The notes below the pieces were generated by a model, which was not told the origin of the DNA, searched no databases, and worked only from the letters and a program-made list of their open reading frames with translations. Source: an uncultured Peptoniphilus sp. (lineage in GTDB: Bacteria; Bacillota; Clostridia; Tissierellales; Peptoniphilaceae). From it: a stretch of 37,537 nt of DNA. Of this stretch, positions 14,633-23,108 are shown in pieces (position 1 is the stretch's first letter; the number at the start of each line of letters is the position of its first letter). Where the stretch lies: assembly GCA_902488455.1 (NCBI GenBank), contig CABTWG010000005.1, positions 1 to 37,537 on the forward strand, in the 5' to 3' direction. Both the position numbers and the translations under genes were made by a program.

Positions 14633-14696
14633 GTGTTTTTTGAAATATTTTTTATCTCAATAGAAATAATGGGTATGAATAAATGGGAGTGATCAA

Positions 14697-15332
14697 ATGA
14701 TTAAAAAGATTTTAAACGCGATTAACGATTATGAAGTAATTACAAACTTAGAAGAATATATAGATAGAACCTATCCAGGAGCAGAAGTTGTAGAGATGAA
14801 GTCACTTAAGGTTCCAGAGTTTATTCAAAGCGACTTCGGCGACGGCAAGAACAACTGTACCTTGGTATCTATTTTAAGAGTATTTATGTACCACAGGGAT
14901 AAATTCAACATCCTTCCCGAATCGGAAAAGGCTCTATATGACAGCATAAAAGAAGTTGCAGATACATATTTTTTCAATGTGTTTCGCGGCACCATTCCAG
15001 TTACAATTTCTAAAATTATTAAAAAGTCAGGGGAAGACTACGAGCTTGACATAAAGACAAAGGGCCACTACAACGGCAATTTCTACAACCCTGTTAAGAG
15101 AGAGATCGACCAGAGAAGGCCACTACTTATGAATATAGGCTTCGGAAAATATAAGAGCCACACCGTAACCGTCTGCGGCTACACAACATTAAAATATCGC
15201 GGCATGAATATAAATATCCTAGAAGTCTACGACAATTGGAGTAACTATAAGAGATTTATCGACTACTCATACCTATCCCATTCACTTAAATCTCTAAACG
15301 CCTACACCTTTAACACCATTGAAATTAAATAA
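14697..15332 (+). CDS. C39-like cysteine peptidase-fold protein
   Basis: A papain-like triad can be assigned: Cys54 in NNCTLVSILRV, His155 in KSHTVTVCGY and Asp179 in EVYDNW. The spacing and the GY and NW flanks resemble the C39/BtpA-like double-glycine peptidase fold. There is no signal peptide, membrane segment or attached ABC domain, so it is probably cytoplasmic and may be a stand-alone peptidase or a non-catalytic relative. The 211-residue protein starts at ATG after GGGAG. It has its own terminator and no operon partners. The fold call is fairly good; the substrate is unknown. Confidence 0.65.
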   Translation: MIKKILNAINDYEVITNLEEYIDRTYPGAEVVEMKSLKVPEFIQSDFGDGKNNCTLVSILRVFMYHRDKFNILPESEKALYDSIKEVADTYFFNVFRGTIPVTISKIIKKSGEDYELDIKTKGHYNGNFYNPVKREIDQRRPLLMNIGFGKYKSHTVTVCGYTTLKYRGMNINILEVYDNWSNYKRFIDYSYLSHSLKSLNAYTFNTIEIK

Positions 15333-15339
15333 ATAAATT

Positions 15340-15368
15340 CGAGAGATAAGTTTTCTTATCTCTTTTTT
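15340..15368 (+). terminator. Terminator after the C39-like gene
   Basis: AGAGATAAG-TTTT-CTTATCTCT is followed by a run of T. Confidence 0.85.
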
Positions 15369-15393
15369 GTCCAAAACATTTTTTTTGAACTTC

Positions 15394-15452
15394 TTGACAA
15401 GTTAGTCTACAAGGAGTAAACTAAAATAAAACAAATTGGTTTACACAGTGTA
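15394..15452 (+). promoter_or_regulatory. Promoter and two candidate BlaI-type operators
   Basis: TTGACA (15394-15399) and TAAACT (15417-15422) are spaced 17 bp apart. An imperfect dyad, AGTcTAC-aagga-GTAaACT (15404-15422), fills the spacer and -10. A second dyad, TACAC-A-GTGTA (15442-15452), lies in the leader. BlaI/MecI-family repressors bind TACA/TGTA dyads, so the repressor encoded just downstream probably controls its own operon. The dyads are visible; binding is inference. Confidence 0.6.
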
Positions 15453-15470
15453 GAGTAGGGAGATGATGAA

Positions 15471-15833
15471 ATGATTTTTGAAAAATTAAGTCAAGCAGAA
15501 GAAAATTTAGGAGAGTTAATATGGGACAATGAACCGATCAAATCCTCGGAGTTAGTTAAGCTATGCAAGGAAAAGTATTCTTGGTCCAAGTCCACCACCT
15601 ATACCTTACTTAAAAGGATTGAGAAGAAAGGAATCTTTGAAAATAAAAACTCTCTTGTGAGATCCAAGATGAGCATGGAAGACTACGAAACTAAGATCGG
15701 TAGTGACTTTATAGAAGAAAACTATGACGGCTCTCTACCTAAGTTTTTAACAGCATTTACTAGGAAAAATAGATTGACAGAAGAAGAGATAGCTCAGTTA
15801 GAAGAATTGATAGAAAATCACAAGGAGGAATAA
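15471..15833 (+). CDS. BlaI/MecI/CopY-family transcriptional repressor
   Basis: This 120-residue winged-helix regulator has the family pattern: LSQAEENLGELIWD at the N-terminus; the recognition region KSSELVKLCKEKYSWSKSTTYTLLKRIEKKG; and a C-terminal helical dimerisation part ending AQLEELIENHKEE. Family repressors bind TACA-type dyads and are cut by a partner metalloprotease when the sensor is triggered. I see no exact match to the Asn-Phe cleavage site of staphylococcal BlaI. GATGATG precedes the ATG. The partner gene starts one base after its stop. The ligand sensed is unknown and need not be a beta-lactam. Confidence 0.9.
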   Translation: MIFEKLSQAEENLGELIWDNEPIKSSELVKLCKEKYSWSKSTTYTLLKRIEKKGIFENKNSLVRSKMSMEDYETKIGSDFIEENYDGSLPKFLTAFTRKNRLTEEEIAQLEELIENHKEE

Positions 15834-15834
15834 A

Positions 15835-18387
15835 ATGGCTCTATTCATAAACACACTTCTAAGGCTTTCTCTAAAAGGATCTCTCGTAATTGGAATAGTC
15901 ATTGCAGTGAAATTTTTACTTAAAAAAGCTCCCAAGGTATTCTCTTATTGCCTTTGGATGGTGGCATTTATCAGTTTAATCTTTCCATTTTCAATAAAGA
16001 GCTCAATTTCTTTTGCAAATTTGATTCAAAGGGAAATCACCATAAATAATCAAGCTAACAAAAAAAGCAACTTAATAATTTATGAGGGACCTCAAGAAGA
16101 TAATTTTATAGAAAAGATTGAAGAAAATAAAAATGAAAAGCAGAACATAAATCCAAATGAAAATACCAAAGAATTAAAGAGGAACTACATAAAATCTAAC
16201 GCATTAAAAAAAGAAGATATTTACTTTTATACTTGGATAAGCGGTGTAAGTCTTCTGATTATTTGTAGCATCGCCTCAACGGTTAAGCTTAGGAAAAGAT
16301 TAAAAGGCTCAAAACAAGTTGGTGAAAATGTCTATGAAAATAAGAGTCTTGAAACGGCTTTTGTCTTTGGACTTATAAAACCAAAGATTTATTTACCAAC
16401 TGGATTAGCGCCTGAAGAAGAAAAATATATAAGAAAACACGAAGAAGTCCACATAGAAAGACTAGATCACTTGTGGAAGTTTTTGGCATTTATAGTAACG
16501 ATAATTCACTTTTTCAATCCACTGGTATGGCTTGCCTATTACTTAATGGGTTTAGACATGGAGCTTTCTTGTGATGAAAAGGTAGTTAAAGATTTAGGAA
16601 ATAGTATAAAGAAAGACTACTCCAAGTCTCTACTATCATTTTCAACTGGCAGGAAGATTTTAACAGCATCGCCTTTAGCCTTTGGAGAAAACAACACCAA
16701 GACTAGGATAAAAAACATTTTGTCATACAAGAAGCCTAAGAAATTTGTGCTGGCTTTATGTTTTATATTATTGGCTGTGGTTGCAGTTGGATGTTTGACA
16801 GATAAAAATGAAAAAGAGCCGAAGGAAAACTCTAAAGCACAAGAAGAAACCCAAGAAGAAAGCTTTGATTCTGCAAGGACCTACCCAAGTCCTAAAGAAT
16901 TTTTAAATGGTCAAATAGAAAATCAAATAGACAGTTTGTTTTCATCTTTAGGCTATGAAATTTCTGACTATAGAATCGACGATTTGGAAAAAGTTTCTAA
17001 AGATATAAATATTGACGGAGAAAAAATTGAAGTTTATAAGTACGCTTACAGTTTAAAAACTAAAAGGGCAGAAGAGCTGGCAAAGACTTTAGATGGAAAA
17101 GTAGTAGACCAGTCTTGGGTAAGTGGTTTTAATAGAACTCCTTATTTGATTTTTGAAAAAGTTTCTGATGGCTATAGGCACAAGGGCTATATTGATGAAG
17201 ATAAGTTTTCAGCTGACATACCTAGCTACTACCAAGAGTTTATGGTAAGAGCTTCATTAGTATCTCAAGACGAAAATGCCAGTGTAGAAGACTTTGCTAT
17301 AAGTCATATTGGAGAAACTATTTTAGGCCTATATTCAGCTGGAGCTCAAGTTTCTGACTATAAAATTGACAAGTTAGAAAAGTTTTTAAGCTATGATAAT
17401 ATTGGTGGCAAAGCCTATGAAGTTTATAAACTAAACTACAGCCTGCAATTTGTCGATGAAAAATCCTATGACAACTATGATGGATTTATTGGTAAGGGAA
17501 AAGGTGACAGGTGGATTGGAGAATTTTATGGAGATAATTATATGATCTTCCAACTTAGGTCAAATGGCAAAGTTTATATCGATGCAGTGAGTGGTGTTGA
17601 GGGCTTTTTAAACGACGGATCCAAGGAAGCAAATGAAAATATTTTAAGAGAAATCCTTGAGAGAAAGAATATAATTACCAGAGAGACTTATACTTCAGAG
17701 CACTATGTTGCCTCATATAAAGATTTCTTGGGTAGAGCAAGCAAGGCTCTTCTTTCTCAACCTGTAGAAAAGGGGAAAGATGGAATTTGGATAGTGGAAA
17801 GATGGATTGACGAAAACGGAAATGTCTACTATGTAGATTTGAACTCTTCTAATTTAAAGACTTTGCAAGATAAGGTAAATAATGGACAGGAAACTTGGAG
17901 AAAGGATCCTAGAGAAGTGACACTGGATTTTATAAATTCAATGGATAATTTCAAAATCTTTCCGAACAAAGTAGAAGTAGAGAAGCTTAAATATTTGGAA
18001 GACTTTTATATAGTACCTGTTTCAGAATATACTGGCTATATAGAAGAAATAAATTTGGATCAAAAAGACATCAGTGATAACATTCATGTAATTCTAGTTG
18101 AATGGATAACTTTGGAAGACAAAGAAAGAATCAAGGAAATAGGTCTCAATGTAAATGTAGATATGCCAGAAGGTTTCTATGTTAAAAAAACTAAGACATT
18201 GGAAACATTTTTCTTAGATAAGGATATGAAATACTTTAATCTTGACACATTATTATCTTCCCAATCCAATGCAGGTCTTACGAAGGAAGAATTTATAGAT
18301 TACTTTAATGCTCACAAAGACTCTTTGTATACCATAACTACGAAGGAAGGCAAGGTAACTGAAATTTCAGAGATTTACCTTCCATAA
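15835..18387 (+). CDS. BlaR1-like M56 metallopeptidase sensor with a novel C-terminal region
   Basis: This 850-residue membrane sensor is the partner of the repressor. The N-terminal 320 residues are the M56 module: membrane segments near 8-27, 36-54, 131-150, 215-238 and 303-320; the zinc motif HEEVH at 202-206; and a further ligand region, ELSCDEKV, near 243-250. The external C-terminal region lacks recognisable penicillin-binding motifs. Instead it holds two related units, about 361-460 and 488-590, each with SDY-x-IDxLEK, YEVYK- or IEVYKYAYSL-like strands and a Y-x-IF strand. A third unrelated region of about 260 residues follows. A signal other than beta-lactams is likely. AAGGAGG precedes the ATG. 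Confidence 0.85.
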   Translation: MALFINTLLRLSLKGSLVIGIVIAVKFLLKKAPKVFSYCLWMVAFISLIFPFSIKSSISFANLIQREITINNQANKKSNLIIYEGPQEDNFIEKIEENKNEKQNINPNENTKELKRNYIKSNALKKEDIYFYTWISGVSLLIICSIASTVKLRKRLKGSKQVGENVYENKSLETAFVFGLIKPKIYLPTGLAPEEEKYIRKHEEVHIERLDHLWKFLAFIVTIIHFFNPLVWLAYYLMGLDMELSCDEKVVKDLGNSIKKDYSKSLLSFSTGRKILTASPLAFGENNTKTRIKNILSYKKPKKFVLALCFILLAVVAVGCLTDKNEKEPKENSKAQEETQEESFDSARTYPSPKEFLNGQIENQIDSLFSSLGYEISDYRIDDLEKVSKDINIDGEKIEVYKYAYSLKTKRAEELAKTLDGKVVDQSWVSGFNRTPYLIFEKVSDGYRHKGYIDEDKFSADIPSYYQEFMVRASLVSQDENASVEDFAISHIGETILGLYSAGAQVSDYKIDKLEKFLSYDNIGGKAYEVYKLNYSLQFVDEKSYDNYDGFIGKGKGDRWIGEFYGDNYMIFQLRSNGKVYIDAVSGVEGFLNDGSKEANENILREILERKNIITRETYTSEHYVASYKDFLGRASKALLSQPVEKGKDGIWIVERWIDENGNVYYVDLNSSNLKTLQDKVNNGQETWRKDPREVTLDFINSMDNFKIFPNKVEVEKLKYLEDFYIVPVSEYTGYIEEINLDQKDISDNIHVILVEWITLEDKERIKEIGLNVNVDMPEGFYVKKTKTLETFFLDKDMKYFNLDTLLSSQSNAGLTKEEFIDYFNAHKDSLYTITTKEGKVTEISEIYLP

Positions 18388-18403
18388 ATTAAATACTTCC
18401 AAC

Positions 18404-18433
18404 TAAAAAAATCCCTAGTGATAGGGATTTTTT
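18404..18433. terminator. Bidirectional terminator between the blaR1-like gene and fni
   Basis: AAAAAATCCCTA-GTGA-TAGGGATTTTTT lies between two convergent genes and can end both. Confidence 0.85.
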
Positions 18434-18442
18434 ATTTGTTCT

Positions 18443-19471
18443 TTACTTAGATTCACATTCGCAGAGGAGATCTTTTAACCTTCCTGTGATGAAGTACTTG
18501 GTTTCCTTTAGTTCTTCTATATTTTTAGATCCTGTAAGGGTCATGACGATCTTTGTTTTGTAAATCAGTCCTGCTAGGTACTGCATGGTGTACTCGTATC
18601 CGCCGTGGATTAAGTAGGAGAGGATCTCTCCTGAGATTGCCACCATGTCGGCTCCTATTGCTATGGATTTCGCTATGTCTAGTGAGTTTCTAACTCCGCC
18701 GGAGCTTATTATTTGAAGATCGTCTAGTTCAAGTGATTTCGCTCCGATGACGCTCATGGCTGTCGGTATTCCCCAAGAATAAAGTTCTGATAGGTCATTT
18801 TCTGGGTTTCTTAGATTTTCCACTTCCATGAAGTTGGTGCCACCGTATCCTGAGACGTCAACGATTCTAACTCCTGAGTCGTAGAGCCTTTTAACGACTT
18901 CTTTACTCATTCCAAAGCCAACTTCTTTTACTATTACTGGCACGTCTAAAGAAGCTACGATCTTTTCTATATTTGTAAGGATGCCTCTGAAGGTTCTGTC
19001 TCCTTCATCCATTGCAAGCTCTTGTGCAGGATTTAGATGTATTTGAAGACCATCTGCTCCTATCATTTCAACTGCAAACTTCGCTTCGTCCACTGTTGCC
19101 CGGCCAGATAGATTACCTAGGACGATGCCGTCTTTCATATTTTCTCTTACGATTTGATAACTCTTAATCGCGTCTTTATCTTCCATTGCAAGAGTTTGAG
19201 ATCCAACCGCCATAGGTAGATTAAATTCTTTTGCAATCAGTGAAAGCTCTCTATTTATATCCTCTGTGAATTCTGAGCCACCGGTCATGGCGTTGATCAT
19301 CAGTGGAAAGTTGATCTTTTTATTTAAAAACATAGTAGAAGTATCCACTTCGTAGAAATCACACTCTGGTAGAGAATTATGCACAAGTAGCACATCGTCA
19401 AAGAGTGGATTGCCTGTGTAACTGGATCTTAAATAGTTTTCTATATGTTCTCTTTTTCTATATTTTCTCAT
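18443..19471 (-). CDS. fni: Type 2 isopentenyl-diphosphate isomerase
   Basis: This FMN- and NAD(P)H-dependent enzyme interconverts IPP and DMAPP for isoprenoid synthesis in the cytoplasm. I place the start at 19471 (MRKYRKREHIENYLRS) because GGGAG lies seven bases upstream; a longer in-frame start lacks a good site. The resulting 342 residues match the family. Conserved features are the N-terminal RKREHIE block, the MTGGSE substrate loop, VGSQ, GLQIHLNPAQEL, a VIVKEVGFGMS strand, the SGYGGT block and the FMN-phosphate region SSGGVRNSLDIAKSIAIGAD (about 250-270). It follows the DUF2207 gene by about 22 bp and is probably in the same transcript. Confidence 0.95.
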   Translation of the reverse strand: MRKYRKREHIENYLRSSYTGNPLFDDVLLVHNSLPECDFYEVDTSTMFLNKKINFPLMINAMTGGSEFTEDINRELSLIAKEFNLPMAVGSQTLAMEDKDAIKSYQIVRENMKDGIVLGNLSGRATVDEAKFAVEMIGADGLQIHLNPAQELAMDEGDRTFRGILTNIEKIVASLDVPVIVKEVGFGMSKEVVKRLYDSGVRIVDVSGYGGTNFMEVENLRNPENDLSELYSWGIPTAMSVIGAKSLELDDLQIISSGGVRNSLDIAKSIAIGADMVAISGEILSYLIHGGYEYTMQYLAGLIYKTKIVMTLTGSKNIEELKETKYFITGRLKDLLCECESK

Positions 19472-19493
19472 TTTATTCTCCCAATCGTCGTTA

Positions 19494-21110
19494 TTATCTA
19501 TGCACAGAGCCACCTGTGGATGAACCAGTAGTAGCTATGTTGAAAGCTTCGGTAAATGATTTGTAATCTTCTGCAGATGAAAGTAGCTCATAGTTAAAGC
19601 TATAGAAAGGATAGTCCACCTTGTAGGTCATTAAATCTTCGAATCCAAACCCAAATGCTACGCCGTAGTGGAACATGCCGTTGGTATCTTCTGAGTCACG
19701 ATTATCCTTTAGATCATTCTCAATCTTTTTATACTTCTTAAAGACATATTCTCCCTTTGGAGTTAGTCTAAACATAACTGCAAATCCTACTACCAAGATT
19801 CCTATAAATGCTAGTGTTGCAATGAGTATGATAATTGGATTTAATGTAAAGAAAGATGATAAGAGAAATAGCACTGAGATAATAGCTGACTTTGAAAACA
19901 GCTTCACGTCTCTTAAATTTTGGTACTTAAGACCAAGCTCTATAAGTCTTTCTTTTAATATATTTACAAAATCTTCGAAGTTTCTATAAAACTTAACCTC
20001 GTTTTCGGATCTAATGTCACGGATCTCTTTGAATGAGATCTCATCACTACCATTTAGCTCAAACAATTTGTCGAAGAAATATCTTTGGTAAGAATTCTTT
20101 ATCTGTGATTCATCTTCTTTAGCGACTACATAGTCTGCTCTGGTCTTGCCTCTTTTTGTAGTGTAGTTTGTTCTATAAATGGATATAGCCCCAGCTTCTT
20201 CCATTTCCAAAAGGGTAACTTCCATAAGCCTTGTAAGTGCCATATTGCCCTTTAAGAAGTAGCCAGCTTCAACTGCGGTTAAGTACACGAGATTTTCTTC
20301 GTCATCTGTAGCTGTTATGAGTTTTAAGAGTTTGTATCCAAAAGGAATTAAGAGAACTCCAAATCCAATGGCTATAACTGTATAGATTATAGGGCTCTTC
20401 TTGTTGGGATTTTCCTTTGCAGAAAGAGCGAGATCCTTGTAGGTGGAGTCGGTTCTATTCTTAGCAAACTCTGTAAAGTCCATGTCGTAGAGAACTTCTA
20501 CATTTACAGAAGAATCCTTAGGGATATTTGTCCCGGTGAGGACTATCTTTCCATCCTTTACTTCAGATTTAACATCGCCGCTTGAACGAATGAAGACATC
20601 CTTGCCGGTATAAGCTCCATATTCAAACTCGATTGTGCTTTTGAAGTTTCTGATATTATCCTTTAGACCTTTGAAATAACCATAGGAGAGATCACCAGTA
20701 TCTTGACCAAGGCTTGTTAAGTCCTTTAGGACATAGGTAAAGTCGATGGTCTTGCTACTTGGAAAAGAAGTATAGACCTTGATTTCAAGGGAATTATTGT
20801 TCTCAACGATGTTATAAACATCCTTTGAACCATTGGTGGCCATAGTATCTTGGGTCAAAGACTTTCCATTTATATAAACTTTTATATCATCTATCTTAGA
20901 AGTATTTTTCTTATCGATGGTTCTAGTGACTACATTTCTTGAGCTGTTTTGGCTCCAAGTTATAGATTCCTTAACCTGTGCATTTCCTTCCTTTGTGATT
21001 AGAAGATTTGAGTTAAATCGATCTATTTCAGAATTTGACTTTCCGTAAACATTTATATTAAAAATCAACAAAAATATAAAAAATAAATTTGCGATAATTC
21101 TTTTTTTCAT
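19494..21110 (-). CDS. DUF2207-family predicted membrane protein
   Basis: The protein has 538 residues with a signal peptide (MKKRIIANLFFIFLLIFNINVYG). An extracytoplasmic beta-rich region of about 200 residues matches the DUF2207 pattern, with an ITWSQNSSRNVVTRTI stretch and a TFPSSKTIDFTYVLKDL-like strand series. A membrane segment near 241-262 leads to a cytoplasmic region with LTAVEAGYLKG-like and AGAISIYRT motifs. Two more hydrophobic segments lie near 410-450. The C-terminus is short and Gly/Ser-rich (TTGSSTGGSVHR), where relatives usually have a longer glycine-rich tail. The family's function is unknown. It is divergent from trxB and upstream of fni. Confidence 0.85.
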   Translation of the reverse strand: MKKRIIANLFFIFLLIFNINVYGKSNSEIDRFNSNLLITKEGNAQVKESITWSQNSSRNVVTRTIDKKNTSKIDDIKVYINGKSLTQDTMATNGSKDVYNIVENNNSLEIKVYTSFPSSKTIDFTYVLKDLTSLGQDTGDLSYGYFKGLKDNIRNFKSTIEFEYGAYTGKDVFIRSSGDVKSEVKDGKIVLTGTNIPKDSSVNVEVLYDMDFTEFAKNRTDSTYKDLALSAKENPNKKSPIIYTVIAIGFGVLLIPFGYKLLKLITATDDEENLVYLTAVEAGYFLKGNMALTRLMEVTLLEMEEAGAISIYRTNYTTKRGKTRADYVVAKEDESQIKNSYQRYFFDKLFELNGSDEISFKEIRDIRSENEVKFYRNFEDFVNILKERLIELGLKYQNLRDVKLFSKSAIISVLFLLSSFFTLNPIIILIATLAFIGILVVGFAVMFRLTPKGEYVFKKYKKIENDLKDNRDSEDTNGMFHYGVAFGFGFEDLMTYKVDYPFYSFNYELLSSAEDYKSFTEAFNIATTGSSTGGSVHR

Positions 21111-21125
21111 AGTATCACCAACTTA

Positions 21126-21159
21126 ATTATATCAAATAATTGACTCTTCTGGGAGAAGA
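21126..21159 (-). promoter_or_regulatory. DUF2207 gene promoter and a 15-bp dyad
   Basis: On the minus strand, TGATATAAT (TATAAT at 21126-21131) is an extended -10. Just upstream is a perfect dyad, TCTTCT-GGG-AGAAGA (21145-21159), between the divergent DUF2207 and trxB genes. The dyad could be an operator for a local regulator. No gene here points to which one. Confidence 0.4.
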
Positions 21160-21238
21160 TGTACAATTATATTATGATAAATTTAATATATAGGGTAAAA
21201 TACTAATTAGAGTTAAGAATTGAGAAAAGGGTGATAGA

Positions 21239-22183
21239 ATGTATGATATTTTAATACTCGGGGCAGGTCCTGCAGGTCTAACAGCGGGTCTATATGCATC
21301 CCGTTCGAAACTAAAAGTGGCAATAATTGAAAAAGCCATCGAAGGCGGACAAATCTCTGGCACAAGCTCAGTTGAAAACTACCCAGGCATACTTGAAATT
21401 TCTGGAATGGACCTTGGATTTAACATGAGAGAGCAAGCAGAGAACTTCGGATGCGAATTTATAAATGATGAAGTTGTATCAGTGGATTTAACTGGCGATG
21501 AAAAATTGGTAAAGGGAAGATTCGATGAATACAAGGGAAGATCTGTAATCATAACCACAGGAGCAAGCCACAGAAAGATTGGCGTCGAAGGCGAAGAAGA
21601 ATTCACAGGTAGAGGCATAAGCTACTGTGCAACTTGTGACGCAGCATTCTATGAAGACTTAGACGTATATGTAGTCGGCGGCGGCGACAGTGCAGTAGAA
21701 GAAGCACTATTTATCACTAAATTTGCAAAGACAGTGACCATAATCCACAGAAGAGATAGCCTAAGAGCATCTAAAAACCTACAAGAAAAAGCATTTAATA
21801 ACGAAAAGATAAAATTTATCTGGGATAGCGAAGTAGTTAAGATCGAAGGAGAAAATATAGTAGAATCTATAAGCCTAAAAAATACAAAGACAGGAGAAAT
21901 AACAGAGATTAAAAGTGAAGAACCATTTGGGATCTTTGTATTTATAGGACTCGTACCAACGACAGGCCTATTCGAATCACAGCTCGCCCTTGAAGATGGA
22001 TATATCCTAACAGACGAAGAAATGAAGACCAGCCTAAAAGGAGTCTATGCAGCAGGAGACGTGAGAAAGAAAAAGGTAAGACAAGTAGCAACAGCAGTAG
22101 GAGATGGCTGTATAGCAGCAATAAGCACAGAAAAATATTTAAATGAATTAGATGGGACACTATATGAAGGATTTAAAAAGTAA
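21239..22183 (+). CDS. trxB: Thioredoxin reductase
   Basis: This flavoenzyme moves electrons from NADPH to thioredoxin. The 314 residues start with the FAD-binding GAGPAGLTAGLYASR motif. The redox pair is CATC (Cys130 and Cys133) in GISYCATCDAAF, followed by the NADPH-binding GGGDSAVEEA. The C-terminal FAD motif is YAAGDVRKKKVRQVATAVGDG. AAAAGGGTGAT precedes the ATG. A candidate -10, TAAAAT, is at 21196-21201. It overlaps the downstream lipase gene by 20 bases, so the two are probably one transcript. The later part of the gene shifts toward the A-ending codon style seen in gltX. Confidence 0.95.
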   Translation: MYDILILGAGPAGLTAGLYASRSKLKVAIIEKAIEGGQISGTSSVENYPGILEISGMDLGFNMREQAENFGCEFINDEVVSVDLTGDEKLVKGRFDEYKGRSVIITTGASHRKIGVEGEEEFTGRGISYCATCDAAFYEDLDVYVVGGGDSAVEEALFITKFAKTVTIIHRRDSLRASKNLQEKAFNNEKIKFIWDSEVVKIEGENIVESISLKNTKTGEITEIKSEEPFGIFVFIGLVPTTGLFESQLALEDGYILTDEEMKTSLKGVYAAGDVRKKKVRQVATAVGDGCIAAISTEKYLNELDGTLYEGFKK

Positions 22184-23045
22184 TGTAAAAGGCATAGCAC
22201 TTGTATTAGAAGGCGGAGGCATGAGAAATTCATACTCTGCTGGTATTTTAAACGTGCTATTAGAAAAAGAAATATATTTTAACTATGTAATAGGAATCTC
22301 TGCTGGAGCTGTACACGCCGCCAACTACCTACTAAGAGATACTGAGAGAATAAAGAGAAACTTCGTCGACGTAGTAAGAGATGAAAATGTAGGAGGATTG
22401 CAATCTTTATTAAAAGGCAAAGGCTACTTCAACTCAGAATATCTATACACAGAATTTGAGCCTATGAAGGAAAAGAAGGATATCTACCATAGATTTTTTG
22501 AAAATGAAGCACAAATTACTATCGGCGCATACGATGTTGACCATGGTAAGATGAAATATTTTACCAAGGATGATATCAAAACTGTAGACGACCTCAAAAT
22601 TATGACAAGAGCATCATGTTCACTACCACTACTTATGAAGGAAACAGTAATAGATGGAGTAACCTACTACGATGGAGGAGTTGGAAGACCAATTCCAATT
22701 AGAAAAGCCATAGAAGATGGATACGAAAAATTCTTTGTGGTGCTTACGAGACCAGAGGGATATAAAAAAGAAGCTCCATCTCAAAAACTTATAATTAAGA
22801 ATACATTAGGCGATCATCCGAACCTAGTAGAGGCAATCTTAACAAGACACATAAGGTATAACGAGGATTTGGAATTACTTAAAAAGCTAAAAGCGGAAGG
22901 CAAAGCCTACATAGTCTATGCAGAAGATCAATCAGTAGAAAACACAGAGATGGATCTACACAAACTTCAAAACAACTATGAGCTCGGCTACTTCCAAGGA
23001 CTAAATCAGTACAAAGAGTACCTGGACTTCGTAGGACTAAAATAG
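22164..23045 (+). CDS. Patatin-like phospholipase/esterase
   Basis: This predicted serine lipase has a Ser-Asp dyad. From the ATG at 22164 it has 293 residues. The oxyanion-hole region is LEGGGMRNSYSAG, the nucleophile elbow is GISAG with Ser46, and the catalytic Asp lies in YYDGGVGRPIP near residue 170. There is no signal peptide, so it is probably cytoplasmic, like other bacterial RssA/YjjU-type proteins. I prefer 22164 over 22152 because GGGA lies at better spacing and the start overlaps less with trxB. The lipid substrate is unknown. It overlaps trxB by 20 bases. Confidence 0.9.
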   Translation: MKDLKSNVKGIALVLEGGGMRNSYSAGILNVLLEKEIYFNYVIGISAGAVHAANYLLRDTERIKRNFVDVVRDENVGGLQSLLKGKGYFNSEYLYTEFEPMKEKKDIYHRFFENEAQITIGAYDVDHGKMKYFTKDDIKTVDDLKIMTRASCSLPLLMKETVIDGVTYYDGGVGRPIPIRKAIEDGYEKFFVVLTRPEGYKKEAPSQKLIIKNTLGDHPNLVEAILTRHIRYNEDLELLKKLKAEGKAYIVYAEDQSVENTEMDLHKLQNNYELGYFQGLNQYKEYLDFVGLK

Positions 23046-23071
23046 AAAAATATAACAAAGACAGCAATTCG

Positions 23072-23080
23072 TGATATAAT
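23072..23080 (+). promoter_or_regulatory. gltX extended -10 promoter
   Basis: TGATATAAT is a perfect extended -10, of the same form as upstream of murA and the SLH/Ig-like gene. No good -35 lies 17 bp upstream. The predicted leader is about 22 nt and contains AAGGAGTG. Confidence 0.55.
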
Positions 23081-23108
23081 ACTAAAAGAATAAATAAGGA
23101 GTGATAAG

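Noticed and set aside
16780..16810. Lipobox-like AVGC inside the BlaR1-like protein
   Set aside because: It sits at the end of an internal membrane segment about 320 residues in, not at an N-terminus.
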